A DNA stretch of 64,000 nt from Stenotrophomonas maltophilia. GTDB taxonomy: Bacteria; Pseudomonadota; Gammaproteobacteria; Xanthomonadales; Xanthomonadaceae. Location: assembly GCA_900113425.1 (NCBI GenBank), contig FOZF01000001.1, positions 1,695,283 through 1,759,282 on the forward strand, given 5' to 3'. This document shows positions 18,970-27,635 of the stretch, piece after piece. A program made the position numbers and the translations under genes. Position 1 is the stretch's first letter, and each line of letters begins with the position of its first letter. The notes beneath the pieces are model-generated. The model made no database searches. It was not told where the DNA came from and worked only from the letters and a program-made list of their open reading frames with translations.

Positions 18970-19292
18970 GCCGTGATCTCCAGCGACGCGATCCGGCCGC
19001 GCTCAAGTCGAAAGCGGTACGTCAGAACCGTCGGGCTGCCGGGAAAGTCACCGGTGACGTCGGCCTGCACCCTGTGGATGTCGTCCTGCCGCTCGATGGC
19101 AAACGGCACACTCGTCGCGTGGTACCGGGCCGTTGCCTCGGCCATGAACGCCTTGATGGCATCGATGCCCACGTAGGTATGTCCGTCGTCCTTCATCACC
19201 GCGTGTGCCGTGAAGCACGGCGTCAAGGCGTCCGGGTTCTGCTCTGCCGCGAAGTACGCCGCAATGGGCTCGGGAAGGGTCAAGGCGCTCAC
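18966..19292 (-). CDS. NTF2-like / SnoaL-like protein
   Basis: A 108-aa alpha+beta cone-fold protein (IAAYFAAEQNPDALTPCF, HTYVGIDAIKAFMAEA, FRLERGRIASLEI). Family members are small isomerases, dehydratases or binding proteins. It is first in a two-gene unit with the SDR, and starts 99 bp from the divergent LysR gene. Confidence 0.87.
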   Translation of the reverse strand: MSALTLPEPIAAYFAAEQNPDALTPCFTAHAVMKDDGHTYVGIDAIKAFMAEATARYHATSVPFAIERQDDIHRVQADVTGDFPGSPTVLTYRFRLERGRIASLEITA

Positions 19293-19391
19293 GTTTCTGT
19301 CTCCTCGGGTGGATGGCCCGTAGGATGCGCACCCAGGCTAATTTATTGAATATCCTAGAATCCGGATGGGCTCTTTAGAAACGAGTACATA

Positions 19392-20306
19392 ATGCGCGGA
19401 TCCGACTTTGCTGAACTCAGGGCCTTTGTTGCCGTCGTGGAGCGTCAGAGCTTTGTCCGAGCCGCAGAGCATCTTGGCCTGTCGCCTTCGGCGCTGAGCC
19501 AGACGATCCGCCAGCTTGAAGGTCGCATCGGTGCCCGCCTTCTGAATCGCACCACGCGCAGCGTCGCACCCTCGGCAACGGGCGAACTGCTCTACAGGCG
19601 CATCGCCCCGCTGTTCCGGGAGATGGCTGCTGCCGTGGCGGATGCCGGTGAGGCGACGGGGCGGATGAGCGGCACGCTGCGCATCAACACGCTGGGCATC
19701 GCGGCAAGGACGGTCATCGCCCCACGGCTTGCGCGCTTCCATCGCGCGCATCCTGACGTCGTGCTCGACATCGTGGTCGACGATGCGCTGGCCGATATCG
19801 TCCGTGGCCGCTTTGATGCAGGCATCCGCGTCGGCGGCCAGCTCGAAAAGGACATGGTTGCCGTCCGCCTCACTCCCGACATGAAGATGATGGCGGTGGC
19901 ATCCCCCGACTACCTCTCACGTCGAGGCACCCCCACCTCGCCGGCCGAGCTGCACCAGCACGCGTGCATCAACTGGCGACTCGAGATGGATGGCAGGCAC
20001 TATCGCTGGGAGTTCGAGAAGCAGGGGCATCGGCTCGATGTGGCAGTCGATGGTCCTGTCATCACCAATCACGCTGAAGTCGGCATTGCTGCTGCGCTGG
20101 GTGGGCTCGGCATTGCCTATCACTTCGAGCAGGACGGCGTAGGCGAACTGCTGGCCCAGGGGCGGCTGGTCAGGGTCCTGTCGGACTGGTCGATCTCACG
20201 CCCCGGGCTGTTCCTCTACTACCCAAGCCGGCAGCATCGACCCGCCCTGCTGGGCGCCTTCGTCGACTGCCTTCTGGATCAAGGGCCGTTCGATGAAGGG
20301 CTGTAG
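19392..20306 (+). CDS. LysR-family transcriptional regulator
   Basis: A 304-aa regulator with an N-terminal winged HTH (FVAVVERQSFVRAAEHLGLS, SALSQTIRQLE) and a periplasmic-binding-like effector domain. It resembles the CrgA/DmlR-like group. It is divergent from the NTF2-like/SDR operon, so it probably regulates that operon and itself from the 99-bp intergenic region, which is AT-rich near 19338-19360. Confidence 0.92.
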   Translation: MRGSDFAELRAFVAVVERQSFVRAAEHLGLSPSALSQTIRQLEGRIGARLLNRTTRSVAPSATGELLYRRIAPLFREMAAAVADAGEATGRMSGTLRINTLGIAARTVIAPRLARFHRAHPDVVLDIVVDDALADIVRGRFDAGIRVGGQLEKDMVAVRLTPDMKMMAVASPDYLSRRGTPTSPAELHQHACINWRLEMDGRHYRWEFEKQGHRLDVAVDGPVITNHAEVGIAAALGGLGIAYHFEQDGVGELLAQGRLVRVLSDWSISRPGLFLYYPSRQHRPALLGAFVDCLLDQGPFDEGL

Positions 20307-20451
20307 ATCGAGGTGCGGTTGCGCTAGGATGGGGTGGGCCAAGTCCTGGAATCCGATCAACGTCCAGGCGGCGGTCCGCTTCGCGCTGCAGGATCGGCCA
20401 TGACAGGATCCGGCCGCCGCGCGCGATGACGCACGCCCGGCGGCCTTCGTT

Positions 20452-21171
20452 TCAGGCCTTCGATGACGCCGGCGATTTCCGGCGATGCCCCTTGGGCACC
20501 ATCTTCATCGGTGGCGGGAGGCGTTCGACCTTGCCGGGGCGCACCGCATTTTCGTCCCCATGCAGCGTCAGCAGCGATTCCATGAGGTGCTCGTCGCTGC
20601 TGGAGCAGACGCCAAGCAGCACCACCTCGTCACAGCCCTCCGCCGCGATGTAGGCGTGGCCCATGTTGGAATCGATATAGACCGACTGCCCGGCCTCGAG
20701 CACGACCGGATCGTAGAATTCGGTATGCACTTCCATGCGGCCTTCGAGTACGTGGATGTACTCCTCGCCGGAGTGGTGTACCAAGGCACCGAATTCCTCG
20801 ATGGTTTTCGCCCGCACACGGGTCAGTACCGGGATCATGCGCTTGCGGCGCAGCTCCGGGCAGAGATAGAAATAGTCATAGTTCGGCGTGGTGACCCGGA
20901 TCGCGTCCTCGATGCGGCCGATGCTGCGGCGCGCGGTCACCGACGGCTCCACGGCATCGGCATCCTCGGCGAACAGCTCGGACATCCGCAATTGCAGGCG
21001 CTGCGCGAGTTGCAGGAGCTTGTCATAGCTGAGGGTCAGGCGATCGTGCTCGACCTTGGACAGCGTGGACAGCGGAATGCCGGAGTGTTCGCTCATCTGC
21101 TTGAGCGTCCAACCCTTGCGAGCGCGCAGCGACCGCAGCAGTCCGCCAATGGTGGGGTGTTGTGACGTCAT
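20452..21171 (-). CDS. XRE-family regulator with cupin domain
   Basis: A 239-aa protein. Residues about 8-65 are a Cro/CI-type HTH (GWTLKQMSEHSGIPLSTLSKVE), and residues about 115-205 are a cupin (HHSGEEYIHVLEGRMEV, DSNMGHAYIA) that should bind a small ligand. It is divergent from the D-amino-acid gene cluster, so it is the best candidate for the factor that recognises the repeated promoter/operator at 21305 and 27525. The ligand could be a D-amino acid or peptide; this is inference. Confidence 0.9.
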   Translation of the reverse strand: MTSQHPTIGGLLRSLRARKGWTLKQMSEHSGIPLSTLSKVEHDRLTLSYDKLLQLAQRLQLRMSELFAEDADAVEPSVTARRSIGRIEDAIRVTTPNYDYFYLCPELRRKRMIPVLTRVRAKTIEEFGALVHHSGEEYIHVLEGRMEVHTEFYDPVVLEAGQSVYIDSNMGHAYIAAEGCDEVVLLGVCSSSDEHLMESLLTLHGDENAVRPGKVERLPPPMKMVPKGHRRKSPASSKA

Positions 21172-21304
21172 TCTTGCGGTATCTCCTGGAACACCAGTAC
21201 TTCTGCTGGAATCTCCCAGCCCGGGTCATGATCACCCTCGGGGATGTCCTTTGGAAAGAGCAGTTCCCTGCCCGGGCACCCCGGCCCGGGACTTTCGGCA
21301 CGGG

Positions 21305-21348
21305 TTGACAATTCTCTGATTGGGATCATTATCGCCAAATCAGGATAT
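21305..21348 (+). promoter_or_regulatory. Promoter with operator-like inverted repeat, copy 1
   Basis: A consensus -35 TTGACA (21305-21310) is followed 16 bp later by CATTAT as -10. Inside and after lies CTGAT (21316) matched by ATCAG (21339-21343) as an inverted repeat. Nearly the same sequence recurs at 27525. It precedes the serine hydrolase gene that starts unit 1. Confidence 0.75.
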
Positions 21349-21417
21349 ATCCGCCACCGTGCGACGTGCCAGACGCACAGGGAGGCCGTCCAGTCGCTTC
21401 AGTTCGGAGACCGTTCG

Positions 21418-23451
21418 ATGCGTAAGATCCCTGTCCTCCTGTGCAGCGCGGTGCTGACCATGGTCGCTGCGCTGCCGCTGCAGGCCCAGCAGGCCATCGC
21501 TCCGCCCGTATCGGTGCCGCCGACAACGGCGCCCGTACCCACCGCGCCCTCCTTGCCGCCCGCCGCAGAGAACACGGCTCCCGCGCCGTCAGCAGGCGCG
21601 CCGGTACTGACCCGCGAAGACGCCGGGGCCTGGCTGGACGGCATCATGCCCTATGCACTGGCCAACGGCGATATCGCCGGCGCCGTCGTGGTGGTGGTGA
21701 AGGACGGTCAGATCCTGGTGCAGAAGGGCTACGGATACGCCGACCTGGAGAAGCGCACGCCGGTCGATCCGGAAAACACGTTGTTCCGCCCGGGCTCTGT
21801 CTCCAAGCTGTTCACCTGGACGGCAGTGATGCAACTGGTCAGCCAGGGCAAGCTGGACCTGGACGCCGACATCAACACCTATCTTGATTTCAAGATACCG
21901 CCACGCGATGGCAAGCCCATCACGCTGCGGCACGTGATGACCCATACCACCGGCATGGAAGAGCAGATCCGCGGGCTGATCACCCCCCGCCTGGACGAGG
22001 TGGTACCGCTCGGTGATGCACTCAGGAACTGGATACCCGAGCGCATCTACGCACCAGGCACCACGCCGGCCTATTCGAACTACGCCACGGCGCTGGCTGG
22101 CTACATCGTCGAGCGCGCCTCGGGCCAGCCGTTCTACGACTACATCGACGCGCAGATCTTCAAACCGCTGGGCATGAAACACTCCAGTTTCCGCCAGCCA
22201 TTGCCGGCAGCGCTGCTGTCCGGCATGTCCAAGGGATATGAGCGTGCATCGTCCGGTGAAGCCAAGGAGTATGAATTCATCAGCCTGGCGCCCGCAGGCA
22301 GCCTGGCCGCCACGGGATCGGACATGGGCCGCTTCATGATCGCCCACCTGCAAGACGGTGCCTTTGGTGATGCACGCATCCTCGACAGCGCCACTGCACA
22401 GCAGATGCACTCCACCGGTCAGGCATCGATCGGACCGCTGAACCGGATGATGCTGGGCTTCTACGAAACCTCGGTCAACGGGCACCGTGCCATTTCGCAT
22501 GGTGGCGATACCCAGTGGTTCCACAGCGACCTGCAGCTGTTCCTTGACGATGGCATCGGTCTGTTCGTGTCGATGAACAGCGCCGGGCGCGACGGGGCAA
22601 CCGGACACATCCGCACTGCGCTTTCGCGCGGATTCGCCAACCGTTACCTGCCCGGCAAGCCGGTCGCACCACAGGGTGTGTCGAAGGAGGATGCCCTCCT
22701 GCACGCTTCGCAGATGGCAGGCACGTACGTAAGCAGCCGCCGCGCAGACAGCAGTTTCGTGTCGCTTTCCAATCTGCTGGGACCGGTCAAGGTCATCGCC
22801 AACGACGATGGCACCCTTACCGTGAGCGCGGCGATCGGCTACGGTGGCGCGCCGAAGAAGTGGCGCGAGATCGCACCGTACGTCTGGCAGGACACCACCA
22901 GCACCGATCGCCTGGCGGCAGACGTGGTGGAAGGAAAGGTCACGCGCTTCACCCTGGAACCGTACGCACCGATCATGGTTTTCCAGCGCTTGTCCAGCTG
23001 GCACGCCGCCTACCTGCCGCTGCTGATCGCCAGCCTGGTCGTGGCGCTGCTGACCGTGGTCGCCTGGCCGGTGTCGGCACTGGTCCGTCGTTACTATCGC
23101 GTGCCCTACCGGCTGAGCGGCGTGGACGCACGCGCCCATCGCCTGGTGCGGATCGGTGCGCTGCTCTCGCTGCTGGCCACCGGCGCCGCGCTGGCGCTCG
23201 TGGCGAGCATGCTGAGCGCCCTGGAAATGACCTCGCCAAGAAGCGACGTCATGATCAATGCGATGCGCCTGTTCGCCACCGTTGCCCTGCCCCTCGGCGC
23301 AGCGTTCGCGGTCTGGAATGCCTGGCATGTCCTGCGCAGTCAGCGCAGGTGGTTGGCCAAGCTGTGGGCCGTGCTGCTGGCACTGGCCTGCCTGTTCCTG
23401 CTGTGGCTCGGCTTCGCGCAGCATGTCATCGGATTCGGCGCGAACTACTGA
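21418..23451 (+). CDS. Serine hydrolase (beta-lactamase/DD-peptidase fold) with C-terminal membrane domain
   Basis: A 677-aa protein. It has a signal peptide (VLLCSAVLTMVAALPLQAQ), a Pro/Ala-rich linker, and a class-C-like hydrolase domain with the SxxK in PGSVSKLF, the YxN in AYSNYATAL and HGG in ISHGGDTQWF. From about residue 520 there are four transmembrane helices. It probably faces the periplasm and cleaves peptides with D-residues. The ATG at 21418 is chosen because the signal peptide follows it directly. It heads unit 1 of the D-amino-acid cluster. Confidence 0.88.
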   Translation: MRKIPVLLCSAVLTMVAALPLQAQQAIAPPVSVPPTTAPVPTAPSLPPAAENTAPAPSAGAPVLTREDAGAWLDGIMPYALANGDIAGAVVVVVKDGQILVQKGYGYADLEKRTPVDPENTLFRPGSVSKLFTWTAVMQLVSQGKLDLDADINTYLDFKIPPRDGKPITLRHVMTHTTGMEEQIRGLITPRLDEVVPLGDALRNWIPERIYAPGTTPAYSNYATALAGYIVERASGQPFYDYIDAQIFKPLGMKHSSFRQPLPAALLSGMSKGYERASSGEAKEYEFISLAPAGSLAATGSDMGRFMIAHLQDGAFGDARILDSATAQQMHSTGQASIGPLNRMMLGFYETSVNGHRAISHGGDTQWFHSDLQLFLDDGIGLFVSMNSAGRDGATGHIRTALSRGFANRYLPGKPVAPQGVSKEDALLHASQMAGTYVSSRRADSSFVSLSNLLGPVKVIANDDGTLTVSAAIGYGGAPKKWREIAPYVWQDTTSTDRLAADVVEGKVTRFTLEPYAPIMVFQRLSSWHAAYLPLLIASLVVALLTVVAWPVSALVRRYYRVPYRLSGVDARAHRLVRIGALLSLLATGAALALVASMLSALEMTSPRSDVMINAMRLFATVALPLGAAFAVWNAWHVLRSQRRWLAKLWAVLLALACLFLLWLGFAQHVIGFGANY

Positions 23452-23458
23452 TGCCTCC

Positions 23459-23481
23459 GGCCGGCGGGGCATCCGCCGGCC
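23459..23481. repeat. Perfect 9-bp stem-loop between unit-1 genes
   Basis: GGCCGGCGG and CCGCCGGCC separated by a 5-nt loop, placed 8 bp after the serine hydrolase stop and before dgcA. There is no U-tract, so it may stabilise the upstream mRNA 3' end or attenuate, rather than fully terminate. Confidence 0.5.
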
Positions 23482-23512
23482 GCCCCCCTCCTTCCTTCTA
23501 TACGAGGCAGTG

Positions 23513-24514
23513 GTGGCCCTTCGACTTGAGCTGCACAACGAACCGTTGCCGATGTCGGCACCGTTCCGCATCGCCGGACATGTCTTCGAGGCAATGCCGG
23601 CCACCGTGGCGACCCTGTATGACGCGGACTTCATCGGCCGCGGCGAGGCTGCCGGCGTCTACTACAACGACGACCAGCCGGACACGATGAAAGCCACGCT
23701 GGAAGCACTGCGTCCACGCATCGAAGCCGGCATCGACCGCAATGCGCTGCGCCAGCTGCTGCCCGCCGGTGGCGCGCGCAATGCATTGGATGCCGCGCTG
23801 TGGGAACTGGAGGCACAGCGCAGTGGGCTGCCGGTATGGCAGCTGGCCGGCCTGGATGGTGTGCGCCCGCTGTTGACGACCTTCACGGTGGGCGCTGATA
23901 CACCGGAGGTCATGGCCGAGCGCGCAGTCGCCTATGCGCAGGCACGCGCGCTGAAACTCAAACTGACTGGCGACCCCGTACTGGACGCAGCCCGCGTGCG
24001 GGCCGTACGCGCACGCTGTCCGACCCCGTGGATCGGCGTGGACGCCAACCAGGGCTACACCGCGGCCACGCTGCCGTTGCTGCTGCCGACACTGGTCCAG
24101 GCCCACATCTCGCTGCTGGAACAGCCCTGTCGGCGTGGGCACGAATCCGACCTGGACGGCATCGAACGCCTACTGCCCTTCGCCGCCGATGAAAGCATCC
24201 TTGACCTGGCCGAACTGGAAGCGCTGCACCATCGTTTCAACGTCATCAACATCAAACTCGACAAATGTGGCGGGCTGACCGAAGGCCTGATGATGGCCCG
24301 TCGCGCGCGTGAGCTGGGCAAGCAGGTGATGGTCGGCAACATGTGCGGGACCAGCCTTGCGGCGGCACCGGCCTTCGTGCTCGGGCAATTCTGCGACATC
24401 GTCGATCTGGACGGCCCCACCTTCCTGGTGAAGGATCGCACGCCTTCGGTACGTTACGTGGATGGTTTCATCGATTGCAGCGACGAAGTATGGGGGCCGC
24501 GGACACGTCCATGA
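23513..24514 (+). CDS. dgcA: Enolase-superfamily racemase/epimerase, DgcA-like
   Basis: A 333-aa muconate-lactonizing-type enolase-superfamily enzyme. The general base pair is the Lys in LKLKLTGD and the Lys in NIKLDKCGG, and the metal ligands are in GVDANQGY, LLEQPC and FAADES. Such enzymes epimerise L-Ala-D/L-Glu dipeptides or, in the DgcA branch, racemise N-acetyl-D-Glu. A DgcN-like gene in the same cluster favours DgcA. The start is taken as GTG 23513 (CGAGG 5 nt upstream); GTG 23510 is adjacent. The stop overlaps the POT gene by ATGA. Confidence 0.85.
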   Translation: MALRLELHNEPLPMSAPFRIAGHVFEAMPATVATLYDADFIGRGEAAGVYYNDDQPDTMKATLEALRPRIEAGIDRNALRQLLPAGGARNALDAALWELEAQRSGLPVWQLAGLDGVRPLLTTFTVGADTPEVMAERAVAYAQARALKLKLTGDPVLDAARVRAVRARCPTPWIGVDANQGYTAATLPLLLPTLVQAHISLLEQPCRRGHESDLDGIERLLPFAADESILDLAELEALHHRFNVINIKLDKCGGLTEGLMMARRARELGKQVMVGNMCGTSLAAAPAFVLGQFCDIVDLDGPTFLVKDRTPSVRYVDGFIDCSDEVWGPRTRP

Positions 24515-25782
24515 GCATGCCGGCCGATCTCCATGGCAAGACCTGGTTCGGCCAGCCGCGCGGACTGACGGTCCTGTTCCTGACCAACATGTGGGAGCTG
24601 TTCTCCTACTACGGCATGCGCACGATGCTGGTCTATTACATGACCAAGCAGCTGCTCTTCGCACAGGAAAAGGCATCCTTCGTCTATGGCCTGTACACGG
24701 CGATGGCGTACTTCACGCCGATCGTCGGCGGGATCATCGCCGATCGCCATCTCGGCAAGCGCAACGCGGTCATCCTGGGCGGCAGCATCATGGCCTTCGG
24801 CCATTTCCTGATGGCCTTCGAATCAATGTTCTACCCCGCGCTGGCGACGATCGCACTGGGTAATGGCCTGTTCCTGCCCAGTCTGCCCAGCCAGATCAAC
24901 GACCTGTACGCCAGCGACGATCCACGCCGTGGGCGTGCCTACAACGTCTATTATGTCGGCCTCAATATCGGTGGCCTGCTGGCCCCGCTGGTGTGCGGCA
25001 CTCTGGGCGAACTGTACGGTTGGCATTACGGCTTCGGCGCCGCCGGCATCGGCATGTTCATCGGCCTGCTGATCTACGTGGCCGGTCGCCGTTACCTGCC
25101 ACCGGAGCCACCCCGCCACACGCGGGTGATCACCGATGCTGGGCCCAACCGCAGCGACCCACGGATCTGGTGGCTGCTGCTGGGCGTTGGACTGGCCGCG
25201 ACGATTTTCCGTGGCGCCTACGAGCAGATCGGCAACACACTGCCGTTGTGGATCGACAGCCGCGTTGACCGTGTGATCGGAGGCGTCCTGGTACCGATGA
25301 CGTGGTTCCAGTCGCTCAATCCCCTGCTGGTGATCGCGATCACCCCCGTACTGCTGGCACAGTGGCGACGTCGTGCTGAGCAGGGTCGTGAATCCTCCCC
25401 GGCCCGTCGCATGGCCATCGGTGCCTTGATCGTCGCCGTCGCCTACGTACTGCTTGCCGGGCTCGCTGCGGGTGCCGGCCAGATTCTGGTCAACGGACTC
25501 TGGCTGGTTGCCTTCTTCATGATCCTGACGCTGGGTGAGCTGTACATCCTGCCGACCGGGCTGGGGCTGTTCGCCCGGCTCGCGCCACCGCGCCTGGGCG
25601 CGACCACCGTTGCCTCCTGGTTCCTCGCCGTTTTCAGCGGCAGCCTGCTGGCAGGACTGGTAGGCACGCTGTGGTCGAGGACCAGTCACGCCGGTTTCTT
25701 CCTCCTGCTGGCCGGCCTGGCCGCGGTTGCCGCGTTGATCCTGTGGTGGCTGGATCGGCCGATACGTTCGTTGTCATCCTGA
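24511..25782 (+). CDS. POT-family peptide/MFS transporter
   Basis: A 423-aa inner-membrane transporter with about 12 helices. The N-terminal half carries POT signatures: MWELFSYYGMRTMLVYYM (the ExxxY helix-1 region) and the helix 2-3 loop GGIIADRHLGKRNAVILGG. POT proteins import di- and tripeptides with protons. It overlaps dgcA by 4 bp, which fits uptake of peptide fragments for the epimerase. The starting ATG at 24511 is set by this overlap. Confidence 0.9.
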   Translation: MSMPADLHGKTWFGQPRGLTVLFLTNMWELFSYYGMRTMLVYYMTKQLLFAQEKASFVYGLYTAMAYFTPIVGGIIADRHLGKRNAVILGGSIMAFGHFLMAFESMFYPALATIALGNGLFLPSLPSQINDLYASDDPRRGRAYNVYYVGLNIGGLLAPLVCGTLGELYGWHYGFGAAGIGMFIGLLIYVAGRRYLPPEPPRHTRVITDAGPNRSDPRIWWLLLGVGLAATIFRGAYEQIGNTLPLWIDSRVDRVIGGVLVPMTWFQSLNPLLVIAITPVLLAQWRRRAEQGRESSPARRMAIGALIVAVAYVLLAGLAAGAGQILVNGLWLVAFFMILTLGELYILPTGLGLFARLAPPRLGATTVASWFLAVFSGSLLAGLVGTLWSRTSHAGFFLLLAGLAAVAALILWWLDRPIRSLSS

Positions 25783-25795
25783 TGGAGAAAGCACC

Positions 25796-27496
25796 ATGCC
25801 GCGATTCACGCCGACCCTGCTCGCCTTCGCGCTCGCCGCCTGTACCACGGCCTGCAGCACCGATGCGCCCCCGCGCTACGACCTGGTAATCCGCAACGGC
25901 GTGGTCTACGACGGCAGCGGCAGCGCGCCCCAACGCGTGGACGTGGCAGTGCGGGATGGTCGCATCGTGGAGCTGTTGCCCGCCGGCAAGGCGGCGCACG
26001 CCGGGAAGGAGATCGACGCCGGCGGCAAGGCAGTCGCCCCGGGTTTCATCAACGTGCTGAGCTGGGCGACGGAGTCGCTCATCGTTGATGGACGCGGTGT
26101 CAGTGATACCAAGCAGGGGGTGACGCTGGAGATTTTCGGCGAAGGCTGGTCGATGGGACCGGTCAACGAACGCATGAAGGCCGATGCCCTCAAGCAGCAG
26201 GCCGATATCCGATACGACATCCCCTGGACCACCCTCGGTGGCTACCTGGAACATCTGCAGCAGCGGGGCGTCACACCCAATGTCGCTTCGTTCATCGGCA
26301 CTGCGACGGTGCGCATCCATGAGCTCGGCGAGGACGACGTCAAACCAACCCCCGAGCAGCTTTCCCGCATGCAGGACGTGGTTCGCCAGGCGATGCGCGA
26401 AGGAGCGCTGGGCGTAGGCAGTTCATTGATCTACCCGCCGGGCCGGTTCGCCGATACCGACGAACTGATCGCGCTGGCCAAGGCCGCTGCCGAATCCGGT
26501 GGCGGATACATCTCCCATATGCGCAGCGAAGCCGACCGCCTGCTCGAAGGCATCGATGAGGTCGTGGCCATCGCACGCGCGACCGGCCAGCATGCCGAGA
26601 TCTATCACCTGAAGGCAGCCGGCGAGAAGAACTGGCCGAAGATGCAGCAGGCGATCGATCGCATCGAGGCAGCGCGCAAGGAAGGACTCAAGCTGAGTGC
26701 GGACATGTATGTCTACACCGCAGGCGGGACATGGCTTGCGGCGAGCATGCCACCGTGGCTGCAGGCCGGTGGCCACGACGCGATGATCCAGCGGCTCAAG
26801 GATCCCGCCACGCGCGCGCGGCTGATCGCCGAAATGCGCGATCCGAACGTGCCCTGGGAAAACCTGCGCATGCTCGCCGGATCGGATGAACGATTGGTTC
26901 CGATCGAATTCAAGAGCGAAGCACTGAAGCCCCTGGCCGGAAAGTCACTGGCAGCGATCGCGCGTGAACGCGGGACATCCGTTGAAGAAACAGCGATGGA
27001 CCTGATCGTCGAGGACGACCACCGCATTGGCACCGCCTACTTCCTGATGAGCGAGGACAACATCGAGCTGGGGTTGAAGCAGCCGTGGGTGAGCCTGGGT
27101 TCGGATGCCGAATCCGCCGCGCCGGAAGGTGTTTTCCTGAAATCCAGCACGCATCCGCGCGCCTACGGCAACGTCGCGCGTTTCCTCGGCCACTACGTCC
27201 GCGACCGCAAGCTGATGCCGCTGGAAGAGGGCATCCACCGACTCACCGGCCTGCCGGCCAGCAACTGGAAACTGACTGATCGGGGTTGTCTGCGCGCAGG
27301 CTGTCATGCCGACATCGTGATCTTCGATCCCGCCACCATCACCGATCACGCGACCTACGAAAAACCCCAGCAGTACGCGACCGGCGTCAGCGATGTCTTC
27401 GTCAACGGCGTACAGGTGCTGCGCGAAGGCGAGCATACCGGCGCCACGCCGGGCCAGGTGGTCCGAGGGCCGGGCTGGACGCCAGCTACGCGCTGA
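25796..27496 (+). CDS. N-acyl-D-amino-acid deacylase-like amidohydrolase
   Basis: A 566-aa amidohydrolase of the D-aminoacylase group, with an N-terminal lipoprotein-like or signal segment (LAFALAACTTACS, so a Cys acylation site is possible). GGAG precedes the ATG. The usual early HxH metal motif (as in GFIDVHTHDD) is replaced by GFINVLSWATESL and the Cys ligand region reads TLEIFGEGWS, while later His (YISHMRSE, EIYHLKAAG) and Asp (LGSDAES) are kept. It may use one metal or an altered mechanism. Last gene of unit 1. Confidence 0.85.
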   Translation: MPRFTPTLLAFALAACTTACSTDAPPRYDLVIRNGVVYDGSGSAPQRVDVAVRDGRIVELLPAGKAAHAGKEIDAGGKAVAPGFINVLSWATESLIVDGRGVSDTKQGVTLEIFGEGWSMGPVNERMKADALKQQADIRYDIPWTTLGGYLEHLQQRGVTPNVASFIGTATVRIHELGEDDVKPTPEQLSRMQDVVRQAMREGALGVGSSLIYPPGRFADTDELIALAKAAAESGGGYISHMRSEADRLLEGIDEVVAIARATGQHAEIYHLKAAGEKNWPKMQQAIDRIEAARKEGLKLSADMYVYTAGGTWLAASMPPWLQAGGHDAMIQRLKDPATRARLIAEMRDPNVPWENLRMLAGSDERLVPIEFKSEALKPLAGKSLAAIARERGTSVEETAMDLIVEDDHRIGTAYFLMSEDNIELGLKQPWVSLGSDAESAAPEGVFLKSSTHPRAYGNVARFLGHYVRDRKLMPLEEGIHRLTGLPASNWKLTDRGCLRAGCHADIVIFDPATITDHATYEKPQQYATGVSDVFVNGVQVLREGEHTGATPGQVVRGPGWTPATR

Positions 27497-27524
27497 CCGC
27501 TTCACACGTGTTTTTCTGAATGTA

Positions 27525-27566
27525 TTGACAATTCTCTGATTAGGATCATTATCCCGGATCAGGACA
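27525..27566 (+). promoter_or_regulatory. Promoter with operator-like inverted repeat, copy 2
   Basis: TTGACA (27525-27530), 16 bp, then CATTAT, with CTGAT (27536-27540) and ATCAG (27558-27562) as an inverted repeat. It matches copy 1 at 21305 except for a few substitutions and one missing base. It drives the TonB receptor gene of unit 2. Confidence 0.75.
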
Positions 27567-27635
27567 GATCGCGTGCAAAGGGCGACACGTCGACGCCAGA
27601 CCATCACTGATTCAACCTTGCCCGGGAGAGCAGGC

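Noticed and set aside
21589..23634. A 681-codon minus-strand frame over the serine hydrolase
   Set aside because: Composition shadow; the plus-strand protein has the SxxK, YxN and HGG motifs and signal peptide.
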